DNA from: Mansonella perstans
Taxonomy: Eukaryota > Nematoda > Chromadorea > Rhabditida > Onchocercidae
Assembly (NCBI GenBank): GCA_037074765.1
Contig: JBAMDO010000573.1
Span: 558,001 to 622,000, forward strand
Direction: 5' to 3'
Length of the DNA stretch: 64,000 nt
Positions 47,381-61,411 of this stretch are shown here, piece by piece. Under the pieces are notes generated by a model. The model had not been told where the DNA came from, did not search any database, and saw only the letters and a list, made by a program, of their open reading frames with translations. A program made the position numbers and the translations under genes. Position 1 is the first letter of the stretch; each line of letters opens with the position of its first letter.

Positions 47381-48954
47381 ACACTTTCTCTCATATAATA
47401 TATGTTATTGTTTAAGATCACTAAGAAATAATTAAATAAGATATAATAAAATAAATTATAATAGTATTTAATTAAACTTTAATCATTTCTTGCAGACTTT
47501 TATTTTATTTAGTTTAAAAGAGTACACGAAAATGTCCCAAGTAATTTATGAACACATTGCGTTAGGCAGTTAGAGAGCTGTTCGTTTTTTTTCCCATTTC
47601 AATTCGATTTCTTTTTTTCACTGCCATTCTAATGTTCAAGTGTAGTAGTAGAATATAGGCTGGTAAAGTGTCCTTTTTACCATTTAATTTAGCAATACTT
47701 TGAATTTAAATGCTCTATGAAAGGATTTTTCTTCAATACCAAATACTGCTTATTTCTCTTATGGTATGATAGTCTTCATATTCAAATTTCAAATGACAAA
47801 CAATGACCGCATTGTTTGATGCAGTGGAATTTAGGGCACTTTTATTAATAATAAAGAGAGATAAAAGAGAATTATTTGACATTAATAGTTGTGAATCGGA
47901 AATTGTAATGAGATTTTAAGTAGAAAAAATTAAAAAAAATTTTTCCCTTTTCTTTTTGCCGTTTTGATATTTGTTTCAAATTTTTCACTAATAAGTTAAT
48001 ATATGATGATGTATTGATGGCCCTGAATAGATGAAAAAAAAAAATGAAATGTTTGTGTTAGGAAAAAGGATGATTTCATTTTATGTAGAAATTTTGAAAA
48101 AATTTTTATTTTTTTTTATTCATTTGAACGATTCAAATCAATTTTAACTTTCAACTATTGAAAGTTCTGCTCTCTTTTCACTTCTAACTTGTTATATAGA
48201 ATGAATGTCTTTCCATTTTTGCTGAAATCAATTGTTCGTTCAAAAAAAAAAAAAAAAAAAAATTGCAATCATTTAGATTTTTCGATTGAATATCGAATTT
48301 GTTAATTGCATCAGGAATAGATAGTTGAGAATAATGTCTCCATTCGGGTAGTTTTTAGCAAGTAAAAGTATTCGATCATTTCTTTCACCGCACTTTGAAA
48401 GAAGTCGAATCCATTCGCAACATTTGCTCAAATTCATTCGACGGCTGTCTCAGAAAAAAAAAACATTGAGAGGAATGTGAGGGCAAATTACATTCATTCG
48501 TCGCCGTCCTGTTGATGATAAATTGCCGCTTTTTGAGCTTCTTGCTGTCATTGAACTTTTTCCTGTTTCTCTTTTGTCAAGTCCTATTATAAATTAGTTC
48601 AATTTCTCCTCTGTTCTCTCCAATCATTCCGCGAAATCGTTGTCATTTTCCTTTCTTCTGTCATTGATATTGATGGTGTAGAAAGAATATCGATAATTAG
48701 GTGTGCAGTTTTATAACAATGAAATTTTAAGAGCTATTAAACTAGACACCACAGATACGATTGCACTACACTCATACTATGTGTGAAGTGCAGAATTAAC
48801 ATAAAAATTGAATGAAATTGATATGAAGACTTGAGGCTTGCAAATTTTTATAAGTTTCTGACTTGGCCTTTCTTTTTTTACAAAGCAAGCAGTGCTAGAA
48901 GACAAGACAGTGACATCATCCACTGCATTAGCGAAAAACATTGAAAAAACAATT

Positions 48955-49071
48955 TTATCTGATAAGAACAATAAAATGATAATGATGTCTAATCTGATAA
49001 GAACAATGAAAAGATAATGATTCATTGATAATGGTATCTATTCTGATAAGAACAATAAAATGATAATGATA
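48955..49071. repeat. Three direct repeats with TCTGATAAGAACAAT core
   Basis: The block TCTGATAAGAACAATAAAA (one copy GAAAA) followed by GATAATGAT occurs three times over about 120 bp with variable spacers. Confidence 0.8.
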
Positions 49072-51657
49072 TCATTGATACTCCAAAAAAAAGAAACAAA
49101 AAGTTTGAAATTACGGATTGTGGGAAAGTTATTGTACTAGCAAAGTTTTCAATATGGAAATAAAAGATTTACAAAAATATGGGAAGATAATTGTAATAGA
49201 CTATAAAATAACAACAAAACAATCACCTATACTATCACTATAAGATAAATATTGCGAATATTTACATCAGGATATTATGAATATTGTAGGTCACTGTTTT
49301 TAACCAAGTTAATATTTGGAGAAGAGTTAGACTACGTACTTTTCAGTTCAAAACATCTGATGAGTCATGCAAATTCCATGTAACTATGGCTATAATGACG
49401 ACCGATTCATTTCTTAGTTTTAATTTGCAAAAAATCAATTTGATGAAACATCGTAACGACAACTTTTAGATAGACTTACTAATAAATGATTCAGCGGTTC
49501 GTCATTAGTAACCAATTCGTCAGTCAATCTTCAACCATATTCATAAACAATTTAAAGAACATATTTTGAAACCTTTATTACTCAAGTATCGTTGCACAAA
49601 CTGCTAAGTATGCTAGAATTCATGGCAATTCCGTGAACATCAATGAATTGCAATGCTGATTAAAAAATTTGAAATTTAAAATCAAATAACATATTTCATT
49701 AAGTGAAATGAAGCTTAGATTACGGAAAATAGGTTATACTGTATGTCAGTGACAAGTGGAAAATATATTAAAATAAAGTGCAACTCTTCATCCTTTATCT
49801 ATATTTTTACTTTACATTTGATCAAATCAATCGTTCATCATTTAGGAATCAAATAGAAGTCAACATTTCATGCATTGAATAATAAGAATCTTATCTTTCT
49901 CATGATCCATGCGACCTAATCATTTAATTTAATCTGTCATTAATGTGAGAAGGAAGTATTTTATTTGTTTTTACATTCTGTTTGAAACAAATGAAGCAGC
50001 ACCCATGTTGTTTTCAATTTTCTTACACCTTCTGGATAACAAGTTTTGCAAAGCACTTGTAATTTTTTTTTTTTTTAACCTTTCTATACCCACATTGCTT
50101 TAAATTATTGAATTTGTTTACTTATAACTCTGTTTTTAAAATATATTTGCAATGGCAATTAGAAAATTTATTGATTTTTGGGCATACTTTCCATAAAACA
50201 AAGCAATCCTTTTCAGCGAAAATGATTAAATTTTTCATTTCATTCTTCTTTCTTATCAATGATTAATTATTTAGCCGAAGCTATCTAGTTAGTAGCAATG
50301 TTATCAATACATGATAAGGACATGACAACGTTTTTGTTAATGTGCACTAATTAATATGTTTCAAACGTTAAGATTTAAATGGTATAGTTAGATGTAATAT
50401 TTTCATCCTGTCTGTAATTCATTAATGGATGAATAGTTGTTTATAGTTTTGACATCCAAATTCATTTTTACACATTTCACTTCATTGTAATCTTAGCTTA
50501 CAAAGTGAATCTTATTTTCAAAATCGCTCATTTTGATTTTCCTATATTTCTTTATAAAAAGAAACATTATAGTTAAAATTGAATATGTTCATTAGTTTGT
50601 CCTGTAGATAAATCGAATATCGAATTTCGATAATTATATTGTGAAAATAGACTAGTTTCTTTAGAGAGCTTACAAACCAACGCGAAATACATGACGCCCA
50701 AATGATGTCAAGGGACTAGATATCAATTCAGGCATCTTTTCTCATTTAGGCATGCTTTCTTTGTTTATAGACTTTGTTTCAGACGTATTCTTTAAGGGTA
50801 TAATTTAGAATTTTCTTGATTACTTCTGTTGAATCGATTGAATTGCATAGCCAGAAAATTATGTTTGGAACATAATAGGAGTTTTTTTTCGGCCTAGCAA
50901 TCAGAATACTGTTTTGCAACTATCATCAACAAAAAAAATTTAGATAAGTACTATTAATATTTAAAACTACGTGTCTCAAAAGGATTCAAATAGGATAACA
51001 TGATATAAACTAGGCGTTCATTTTGCAATCATACATGAAAAAGCAAGTCATAATAAGCAGAAAAGTTGAATATCAAGTACCGCAGAAAAGTTGAAATATC
51101 AATATCAAGTACCGCAGAAAAGTTGAAATATCAATATCAAGTACCATTTAATTTAGGTCACTATCATTAACTTCCATTTCTGTGATCATTATAACATACA
51201 AATGTTTCTAAATGTTTTCAGTTTATATTTTTCCCTATAGTGTGAAATTTGTGTGAAATATATAGTGTGAAATTTTCCTATAATTTCAAGAATGCATTCT
51301 GTCTTTCGCTCTTTTTTTCCACCAAATATAAGCGAGCATTTTAGTCCAATTGACATTCGTATATGACTTTCTCTTTCTTGCACAAATATTCCATAAATAA
51401 AAAGTTTGTACGACACTAAATATTCTTTTGCTGCTAATCTTTTTTGTTCCTTTTGCGTTATTTGGTTTTTTTTCTGATATTTGAGAAACGATTTTTATGG
51501 ATCACTAAAGACTTAAATATCTTGATTTCTTGCGCTAGAAGCTTAAATATTGTGATCTTGATTTTTTGCGCAAGAAAATTAAATATTGTGATTTTGATTT
51601 CTTTCTTGAATTTGAATTTTTTAGTTGCATCACCGCTCATTTATAAAAACCGAAGTC

Positions 51658-54600
51658 ATGGCCAATGAATATGAAACGAATTACGTAAGTCTCATCCAAC
51701 ACTTTATTTTTTAGACGAATAATTTAAAGTGATTTAAAAAAAAAAAGAAAAGTAAAGTGCCTTCTTCATATCGTAGATTTTTAAATGTTTTAAATTTTGA
51801 CCTTGTAACCTAAAATTAATCCTAATGATTGTTTTTCAAAATTTCAACTCAGAGATTTTATTATAACTCGGATCCGTACTGAATTGTTAACACATTTTAC
51901 ACGGAGCACATCAAGCTAATTTCGGAGAATTTTCCTCTAATTTCACAATTCCGTTTCCATAGCTAGAAATTTATCATGAGAAATCGTTTAGTAAATTTAG
52001 AAAAGCTTTACGATTTTAAAAAAATAAAAAATCCGCTTAAATGAAGTGAATGCTCTCCGCTTCATTACATTCAAGAGAGCATATGATTAGATAAGTTTGA
52101 TATGAAAATCGATCATTCTGTGGCTCAGAAGATCATATCAATTTCAACTTGCTGCTTATCTCATGAACTTTGAAATTGAGTGCAGTTTGCGGCACGTGAT
52201 TAAAGTACATTAATACTAATTAGTGTAATTGTTTTGTCTGAAATGGATAATATAATCTGCTGATTTTCATTTTTTAAGATTACATTCTAAAGCAGAATCA
52301 TGATCCTCCCTAACTTCTTCAACATTTTAATTAAGTAGGTATCTTTCATAAATTGATACTTCAAACAGTTGTTAATTTTCTGGTTATTAATCTTATTACT
52401 AGGCGTAAGCTTTTGGGAATAAATTCATGTTTCCAGAATTCAAATTCTTGCTTTTCAGCCGGTGCCATACCGAAGTAAACTAACCGAATCATTTGAGCCC
52501 GGACAAACGCTTTTGGTAAAGGGTAAAACGGCCGAAGATTCCGTCAGGTATTTTATCTTTTTATCTTTGTTAATATAAATGACAGAAACATGTTTTTTTT
52601 CGATTGTAACGAAGTCTTTCAATGTGCCGCTTATATATTTTCTTCTATTAAACATTCTGGTTTTATTTGTTTTAAAAGAAGATTGTGTGAACAGTGTACG
52701 AATGCATCGGTGATTCGGAATGTTGACCATTGACCACATCAAAATAGTCGAGATTAATCGAAAAAATGGCACATACTATAGTTTGGTTCGTAGATCTGGT
52801 GTAAAAAAACATCTGAAATTATTGCAACTACATAAAAAAGAAATCTGCATAACATGACATTCTTATTACATCTCATTTTTATGAAGCCGATTTGATTTTT
52901 TTTTTTTTTTTATTCCTTCGTCCATGTTTAACGTACGACTGATTTAAAAATTTTTATTGCAATGAGCGATTCGGATTGTTGCGTATAAATCACACCAAAC
53001 AATTCAGTATTTTAAAACCGAGCTATCGTAGTTTTTTAGATTTTTCGTTTTCAAAATTAATTTCAATGATTCTTTGAGTGAACGAAAAAGTTTACCGTAC
53101 AATTTTACAATCTGAAAAGAAATTTTCATGATTTTTAAAACACGTTTCTTTTACTTCGTTTCATTCATAGTAAATAAATAGTAATTTTGTAGATTCACAA
53201 TAAATCTGCACAATACTGCAGCGGATTTTAGCGGTAATGATGTTCCTTTGCATATATCTGTCCGCTTTGATGAGGGGAAGGTTAGTAATTTTCCTATGTA
53301 TGATTTTATATTGATGATTATCACAGGCTTGTCATTTCTCTTTTGAAGCCAAAGGATTAGAAGGTGAAAATTTAAATATGGCATTGAAAATATTCATCGA
53401 ATTGAGTAATATGAAATGCAGGAAGGAAGGAATACATATTTAAAAAAGCAGGATTCTGTTTTAGTTTTTTTTTTTAGATCCTACTTTTTTTCCGGATTTG
53501 AAATGAAATATTTATGAGAAAGTGATATAATCATTGCGCTGGTAGGTAGTGTAAAGTTTTTTAGAAGTATTGATAAAAGGAATAGTGAATTGCAATTGCA
53601 TAAATGCTGAAGCAGAATGATAACTTATTTAAAATGGCACATTTTATATCGGTTCAGTCTCAGATCACATTTTATATCTATTGGTTTAATGCTTTTATTT
53701 CGTAGATTGTGTTCAACACATTCAGTAAAGGTGAGTGGGGCAAGGAAGAAAGAAAAAGCAATCCTTATAAGAAGGGAGATGATATCGATATTCGAATTCG
53801 TGCGCATGACAGTAAATATACAATATATGTTGACCAGGTAATTGAATGTTTAGCAATTATAAGATGTGAGAAAATGGAATTGAATTTCTTCAAATTAATG
53901 ATGCTTCACATCATCATGGATCTGTTTTGCATTATAACTTGCTGGAATACGAAGTAAGACTTTAACGTTCTAGGCAAAATTGCAGATTATAATGAAGTGA
54001 AGTGAGTAATTCATTAAAAAATAGAGAGGATGAATAACATGATGATGCAATGTAAGTGCGCAATTAGAATTGTGTGCATAAGACCCGAAATCGTCGACAC
54101 AATCAAAAAAAGGTACACCACTTCAGTGGCTTCGATTAAGGATTCAGACTTCACATGAAAACATCGCATAAACTTCCGAAAGAACCGTGAACCAAATTCA
54201 GCTTAATTCTATGAAAAGAGAAATAAATGAATGTTCCAACTTTTAAAATTACATAATTCTTGTATGCAGCGACTCCTAATGCTTTCATTTTATAAAAAGA
54301 AATATGAATATTACTTTCTGCTATCTTTAGTGTGTCTTAATTTGAATAATATATGTTTGATTAAGAAAAAGAAAAGAGAGAGATGAAAATGCTTATTGAG
54401 AGGAAGTTCTGAAAATTAAAATTTAGCACATTTCGTCTATTTTGCAGAAGGAAGTGAAAGAATATGAGCATCGTGTCCCGCTATCATCAGTAACGCATTT
54501 TTCGATTGATGGTGATGTGCTCGTTACATACATTCATTGGGGAGGCAAGTATTATGTAAGCATTCCTCATCTTTTTTTTACCATATCTTTTCTCATTTGC

Positions 54601-55940
54601 TTTTTTTTTTTAAATAGTAATATGGCTAAATGTTCTTAGTTTTTCAAGTTTGCTTTTAAAAATTTCAAGGCAAATCTATTTGTTATTATCCTGCACTTGT
54701 CTAATTTTAAAGCTGTAATTTGTTTTAAATAGTAGAAATGAGACTAATTAGTATTAATTAGAACCATATCATATTTACAACGAGTTTTTTTTTTTAAGTT
54801 TTTTTTTACAACGATTTATTTTGCTTTTAAGATTTGTTAAAATTTTATTATTATAGCCAGTTCCATATGAAAGTGGATTAAGTGGAGAAGGTTTGTCGCC
54901 AGGCAAATCGTTGATTATCTTTGCACTACCAGAAAAGAAGGGGAAACGCTTTCACATCAATTTACTCAAAAAAAACGGTGATATTGCACTTCATTTCAAT
55001 CCTCGGTTTGATGAAAAGGTTTGTTTGTATTGTATTCGGTAATTATTTTGCCAAAATTTAGAAATGAAAATGAAAATTGGAAAAGTGTGTTCGTTTTTGA
55101 TTATGCTTAATATGTTAGTGTTAACACTTGCTGATGTTTATATCTGCAAAATAAAGTGATATAATCACTGGCGCTAGTTGGCTGGGATTGTTCCTTACCA
55201 CCTTAAAATTACTCTTTTTTTGGGATAAAAAGTTTAAATTATTAGTAACTCGTACATTTTCATTAATTTTAAACGGTTTTGAAATTGAAAGAAAATAAAT
55301 TAAGGATTGAAAATTTATAACGAAAATGTTTCATGAAAAACATTTTTAATTCTAAGACTATTTTGACCACTTTCTCTTTGATCAACTTTCATTTATTTTT
55401 TATTCATAAGAATTCTAGGCGATAGTTCGTAATTCGCTGATTGCTGGTGAGTGGGGTAATGAGGAACGTGAAGGAAAAATGATACTTGAGAAAGGGATCG
55501 GCTTTGATTTAGAAATCAAGAACGAGGAGTACGCGTTCCAGGTTCTATTTTTTATTCGCAATTAATACTACTAATTGGAATCACTAGCGATTTAATTAGA
55601 TAGATAATATACTATTCCTGATTGATTCACAAGAGTCGATTTTTATCACGTATTAAAAATTCATGTGAAGTTAGGTCTTACCAACTAGGAGGATAGAAAG
55701 AATGTTTTCTTTGATCTCAGGTTTTTCAAGTTATCAAAATTTTGAACCTGCAGATAATAATTGAAAAATATGCGTAATGGAATTAAAGAAATAAGTGATT
55801 CTTTAAAAACTCTTTAAAATTTCTAGATATTTATCAACAGCGAACGATATACAACATACGCTCATCGCCTTGATCCTCATGAAATCAATGGTCTTCAAAT
55901 TGGCGGTGATCTAGAAGTGAGCGGCATCCAGATGCGTTGA
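51658..55940 (+). CDS. lec-1: Tandem-repeat (two-CRD) galectin, 32-kDa nematode type
   Basis: Eight exons: 51658-51684 (ATG), 52459-52547, 53193-53280, 53706-53837, 54448-54555, 54857-55018, 55419-55541 and 55827-55940 (TGA), giving 280 residues. The first exon codes MANEYETNY; PVPYRSKLTESFEPGQTL then opens CRD 1. Both carbohydrate-recognition domains keep the galactoside-binding residues: CRD 1 has HISVRF, VFNTF and WGKEER; CRD 2 has HFNPRF, VRNSL and WGNEER. There is no signal peptide, as usual for galectins, which leave cells by a non-classical route. Filarial relatives are abundant, found at the surface and in secretions, and are proposed to engage host glycans. The PVPY start of each domain reflects the internal duplication. 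The assignment is firm; the symbol is by similarity to C. elegans LEC-1. Confidence 0.95.
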
Positions 55941-58595
55941 AAAAAAAAATCATTACAACGGCAAAAAATCATTCTTTCCAGTATTTTAACGCCAAAATTT
56001 CCTTAACTTTTTTTCTTCAACGAAAAATTTTCATGGAAAATTAGGGTGATTTTTTTGCAATATGGTGAAATGTCAGTTCTCTATTTTTTTAAAAGTTAAG
56101 AACGCACAAAGGGAATATATTAGAATTGAAATTTTTGGTGTTTAAATTAGCTTGGTCACCATCATAGCATATTCTTAAGGAATGAAAATAAAGGCTGATA
56201 AATTGTTCCGCTTAGTAAAGTTACAGTGATCCTTGCTTTGATAGCCACTTAATTTGACTAATTACTGCGAACAGTATCGAGATTTGTATATTGTTCACCT
56301 GATTAAGTAATTTTTGAGCAAGAGACAAGTGTAGCTTTTTAAATTTGATTTCTGAATGCTAAAAATTTCCCTATTTCTGACTTTCCTGTAACGCTTGTAA
56401 TCTAACTTTAACGGATAGCTTTCTTTGTCTATTCTGTATTCGATTCACAACGTATTGATTGTATCGCTAGGAGAAAAAGTTGGTGGATTCAAATGACAGA
56501 AATTTTTTTACTTCATCTTCTAACTGCCAACTGCTATATGCATCATCGTTATGTCATTATCATCTAGACATGTACTCTTTTGATCCAATCAATTTTGCTT
56601 GCTTTTCTGCTCTTCATTTTTTTTTTTTTTTTTTTTTTTTTTTGGATAAACAATGGCACTTGTTGATTTTCTATCATCTTTTTTTCTATCAGCATTTCCT
56701 TATTAAGAGAAGTCTTGACATCTTATCGAGATTCAAATGTGACAAAATTTAATTCTAATTTTTCGCATTAGTTATCGAATCTCATACAACAATTATTGTC
56801 AGTTAAATTAATGCAAAATATAGCACTTAAACTTGGAAAATTTTCGCAGAAAAAGATGATTTTTATGCACTGAACGTCATATTTGTGATCATCGAATAGA
56901 GAGAAAATTAGTTTATTTCCGCCTTCTTATATTGCGATCTATCCTTCTCAGTTCCTTTACTTGTATAATTTTTAATTAAAAATCATTTAATGAACTAATT
57001 TTAATTTGGAGTTTTGTTTTGCACATCTAGTGCTGCTTTTGCAATGAAAATAAATTTCGTGACCATCTTTTTCAGAATGTTTGCTTTTAAATCAAAGCTT
57101 AAATGGAAATTGTTTTTGCCGTACGTCATAGTTAAATATGTAGAGTAGAACGTATTTTTAAATTGGAAAATCAAACAAGTGGATTTTAGTGTAATGACAA
57201 GAAATATACAGAATAGCATTTCTGAAATAAAAAATTCGATTTAGAAGACATGCTGCTCTTTCATTTATAAAGTGATTAAAATAGAGCATCCTATTATATT
57301 CGAACACAATGGTCATAATGACAAGAGGTATTCTATTGCTGATCTGTTTAATTCTCTGGAGAAAATCACCTGTGATGGTTACGTATTTTTCAACTGAAAC
57401 CTATAGGTTAGTTACCCGTCGAAAATATCTCAAACTATATCACCTTTTTCTAGACGAAGAGAGTTAAAGAGGAATATATCGTCAATATTTCTTTCACAGC
57501 TGACCTATTCCTCGCACCTACTGCTTTTTAAAGATTATCTTGATGATGAGATCTATGAGACCATTTGATTGCTTAGGTTTTAAGCGATAGATGGTAATAA
57601 TGTCAATCAACACGGATATATCAGCTTATTTGGATTATAGAAGGAAATTTCATCGCGGATCATCTAGTAAATGATGCTATTTGTTGCATTTTGTTTTTCA
57701 CTTTAAAAAAGTGCATAGCTTTTGATTTCTGATTTCGGAAGAGTCCGCAACTCTTCCTCGGTTTTAATGCGATACAGAAGACTACAATGGGATGTTTTTC
57801 ATTATTTTCCAATTCGATTACACAAAAAGTAGAAAAATTTGAATCTGTTCTGTTTCTCGTCACGTCATCATTTTTCTAATTAAGTTGCACAAAATTTTTC
57901 TGGAGCTTAAAGTTAGGAATATCTGTATTCCTTGTCATTGTTGTTCGGAATTTCAATTTTTAGTTTCTGTTGGCTTATATAATTCAGTTTTTATCTCAAT
58001 TTGATGCTGATCGACCTAAAAATAATTTTTCACAAAGATGGAATTGCAAAATTGCTGTAAAGTTGGGTAAGACTATCCCATATAATTGGGGAAAAGAAAC
58101 AAAATAAAAACAGAACCAAATCGGCATCTCCTTTTCGGTGAAAATGGATATCGTTGTAACTAACAGATTTTACTGAGCTTGCTGCACCTTCTAACCAAAG
58201 ATGATCGTCCCAAACACAAAAAATGCACATAAAAATTTTCCAGTACTTTTCAACAGATTTGAATAAAAAATTGCTTTTAAAAATCACTGCAAGAATTCGA
58301 CCCTTATAATCGTGATTGTTCATTAGCGTTTCACTAAATTAATTAGTTACTTCGAAACAGACAAGCTAATTGCTATCTCTTCCTAATTGATTTTCTACTG
58401 AATCGTGTTGGAAATACTATGTCATATGATAGAAAGAGAAAAGCGAATAATGAAGAGATTTTTATTAGTAAGAAACTTCATGAATTCTCAGATACTTTGA
58501 ATCATCAGGAATTGAAGTTAGCCAACAACAGATGGTCGGGAATTTTATCATTGTATTTCACAACTATCTTTCCTGCAAATTATATTTGTAGTAGA
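55941..58595. other. Intergenic, no gene seen
   Basis: AT-rich, with a poly-T tract at 56620-56643. A minus-strand open frame at 57660-57863 has a somewhat protein-like sequence (NEKHPIVVFCIALKPR) but no splice context or family match. Confidence 0.5.
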
Positions 58596-59201
58596 TGTCG
58601 GAAAAACCGAAATAATTATCGGATAAAATGTTTGGCGCAAGTCAAATTATATTGCGCTATGATTATTTTTGTGAAATATTGTAGAATGTTACAAAACGAA
58701 TTTTATTATTTTGTTTTTGATAAGTTTCAAGGTGTTTACCACCAATATCGTCAATCATATGATTCTTTAGAAAGTTTTTTTCTGTTTACCTAAGGTCATG
58801 ACTTTAAGCTCCTTTTTCGTAAATAGATATGACTAATGATCTGTAATGCAACCAATGCTGCTCCCTTTTTTTATCTTCATTACTGTTCTGTTATTATCCT
58901 TCGTCTTATAATACGCATTAGCTCATCAATTAATAACCTTTTTTCGCAGAAGCACCATTTCCTTCGTGTTTCTCCTCAATTCTATATTTCGATTCGTTAT
59001 GTTAATACCTGCACATTTTTCTCGTCGTCCTATCGCGATGATTGGTAATAATCTGAACGTCGTTCTATTGTAATTAATATCTGGACATCAATAAAACTAC
59101 AGCCACCTGCATTTCAAATTCTATTGGGAACAATCGGAGTGTCCGTAAGTTATTCATTTTCAAAATTTTTCGATAGCTAACAAAAATATCTTTTTCCGAC
59201 A
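58596..59201 (+). repeat. Left (5') LTR of degenerate BEL/Pao element
   Basis: About 606 bp, homologous to 60393-61232 from its first bases through GTGTCCGTAAGTTATTCATT near the end. Confidence 0.85.
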
Positions 59202-59260
59202 TAATTTTTGGTGCGCGAGGTGCGGTGAGATCGAAATTAAATTCTTAATGATATGACGAT

Positions 59261-60204
59261 ATGACTTCCACAATAATAGAAAGTATTAAACCTGTAAAAG
59301 AGACTGGAAAGACTCCTTCTCGAAATAAAGACTTTGGACATCAAACCTCTGGAGCCTAGGAGGAGGAAGAAAAATATGAAGAAGTAACAAAAAGAGAAAT
59401 AAGAATCTTCAAGTCGATACATGAAGCAAACGAGGCGATCATCACGTTGACTATGTATAAAAAAGAAATGGACAATGAAATGGAGAAACTGACATTAACC
59501 TCGAGTTCGATCCAAATATCATCTAAGGAATCATCGAAGACAATGCGTCACTCGAATGTTAACTGTCCTCAATTATCCATGCTCACTTTTAGTGATGATC
59601 CATGGCACTGGGGAAAATTCTGGAGCAGCTTTAATGCGGCTGTTCACTCCCAAGCCATTTCAGAAATCCAAAAATTAAATAAATTAATTTCCTCCTTAAA
59701 AGGAACAGCATTGCAAGCCGCATGGACTTATAACATAGTCTCAGAAAATTATAAAATCGTACGAAAAATGCTAAGCGAGAAATATGGTGATTCATCGACT
59801 ATTACTAAACTACCTACTATACAACGAGCTACAATTCATCAACGAAATAAAAAAGAACAGATTGAAACAGTAGAAAAAATCGATAACATTTTCCGACAAT
59901 CAGAGGTGCTAGCAGAAAACTTAGAGCACTCTAGCAATGAAACCATAGTTGAAAGCCGACAAGAATGAACGCTAAGTTGGAAATTCCATCATATCGACAA
60001 ACCTATAGCAATTATCAAGCCAAACAGCTAAAATGGAATATTTGGAAAGAGATCGATCGACCACGAAGGCAACGAATTTCGGATCAAATCGAATATGGAA
60101 TTAACAAAGTGACTGAACTAATACAAGAAGACTGTGATACATTGACGACTTGTCACTCTTGGCGTTTATGCTTTCATAATATGTTTGGTAATAATTATCA
60201 TTAA
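59261..60204 (+). pseudogene. BEL/Pao gag remnant (DUF1759)
   Basis: From the ATG at 59261 (MTSTIIESIKPVKE) the frame has one in-frame TAG at about 59357, then continues open to 59968. It includes the Gag core TFSDDPWHWGKFWSSFNAAV and IQKLNKLISSLKGTALQAA, clearly related to the intact gag at 3832-5301. After 59968 the frame is lost and only short broken pieces follow; the zinc-knuckle region is missing. Confidence 0.85.
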
Positions 60205-60392
60205 AATTAGGTTTTTTCTGTTCCGCATTTCATTTACTTTATGTTAAACACTCAAATCAAACGACAAACCCGACTGAAATTGAATTAGCCGTTTCATTAA
60301 AAAACCATCCAAAACAAACACTTATTGAACAACCGGATAAAATGAATATCTTTCATCATACTTCAACCCTAAAATCTTCTCTCAGTCGGGAG

Positions 60393-61232
60393 TGTTAAAA
60401 GAACCAAAATTATTATAGGATAGAATTATGGCGCAAGTCAGATTATATTATTACGCTATGACTATTTCTGTGAAATATGATAAATTGTAGAATATTAGAA
60501 AACGAATTTTACTCTTTTGTTTTCGATAAGTTTCAAGTGTTTACTATCAATATCGACAATCATATGATTCTTCAGAAAGTTTTTGTCTTTCTGTTTACCT
60601 AAGGTCATAACTTTAAGTTGCTTTTTAGTAAACAGATACGAATAATGATGCTATAATACAAAAACATTGTCACTTATTTATAAAACTGAGTAATCTGATA
60701 TTATAAACATTCACCTCGAAAAAAAGCAATTTAAAGTCATGACCTTAGGTAAACAGAAAGACAAAAACTTTCTGAAGAATCATATGTTTGTCGATATTGA
60801 TATAAAGGCTAATTCCGCTTAAGTCAGTTTTTTCAGCATCAATTTCACCACTTTCTCCTACTGCTATTATTCTTCAACTAATACTGCTCTTTTTTTTTTA
60901 TCTTCCATACATTCTGTTATCATCCTTCGCCTTATAATATGCATTAGCTCATCATTTAATAACCTTTTTCGCAGAAGCACCATTTCCTTCGTGTTTCTCC
61001 TCAATTCTGTATTTCGATTCATTATGTTAATACTTGTATATTTTTCTGCTCATCCTATCGCAATGATTGGTAATAATCTGTACGTCGTTCTATTGTAATT
61101 AATATCTGGACATCAATAAAACTACAGCCACCTGTATTTCAAATTCTATTGGTAACAATCGGAGTGTCCGTAAGTTATTCATTTTCAAAACTTTCTTTTC
61201 TATATAGCTAATAAAAATACCTTTTTTCGTTA
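60393..61232 (+). repeat. Right (3') LTR with internal inverted repeat
   Basis: Starts TGTTAAAAGAACC. It contains an inverted duplication: arms 60545-60626 and 60719-60800, about 82 bp each with only a few mismatches. The right end is placed by alignment with the left LTR. Confidence 0.8.
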
Positions 61233-61411
61233 GTAATCATTCCCAAGAAATAAATATTGTAAATGTTTTACTTGGCTTGCAACTGAAAATTAGCTGAGTA
61301 AAAATTAGAAATGAAAGCTTCAAAGATTATTTTATCCAAAACCATTTTCTCGCTCGTAATTTTTGTTTCTGTTGCGTTGCAGTATTTCTGATTCAAAGTA
61401 AAAACTCTGTG

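Larger units (their letters stand above)
46481..51657. other. 5-kb gene-poor region upstream of the galectin
   Basis: No exon with family similarity is seen on either strand. It holds dispersed short duplications (47193-47380, 48955-49071 and 51058-51140), a poly-A tract at 48241-48261 and several poly-T runs. It may contain galectin regulatory sequence. Confidence 0.5.
58596..61232 (+). mobile_element. Degenerate BEL/Pao LTR retrotransposon
   Basis: Left LTR 58596-59201 (TGTCGGAAAA...CCGACA) and right LTR 60393-about 61232 enclose only 1.2 kb. Just inside the left LTR, TTTGGTGCGCGAGGTGCGG looks like a tRNA primer-binding site. The internal part holds a decayed gag and no pol. The right LTR is about 230 bp longer than the left because of an inserted inverted copy of LTR sequence. 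No clear target duplication remains. It belongs to a different subfamily from the element at 2.6-6.0 kb. Confidence 0.85.

Noticed and set aside
57660..57863. Minus-strand frame with protein-like composition
   Set aside because: No splice context, repeat family or recognisable motif; evidence too weak to call.
58419..58793. Plus-strand open frame of 124 codons
   Set aside because: It crosses the LTR start at 58596 and is not conserved in the partner LTR, so it is a chance frame.
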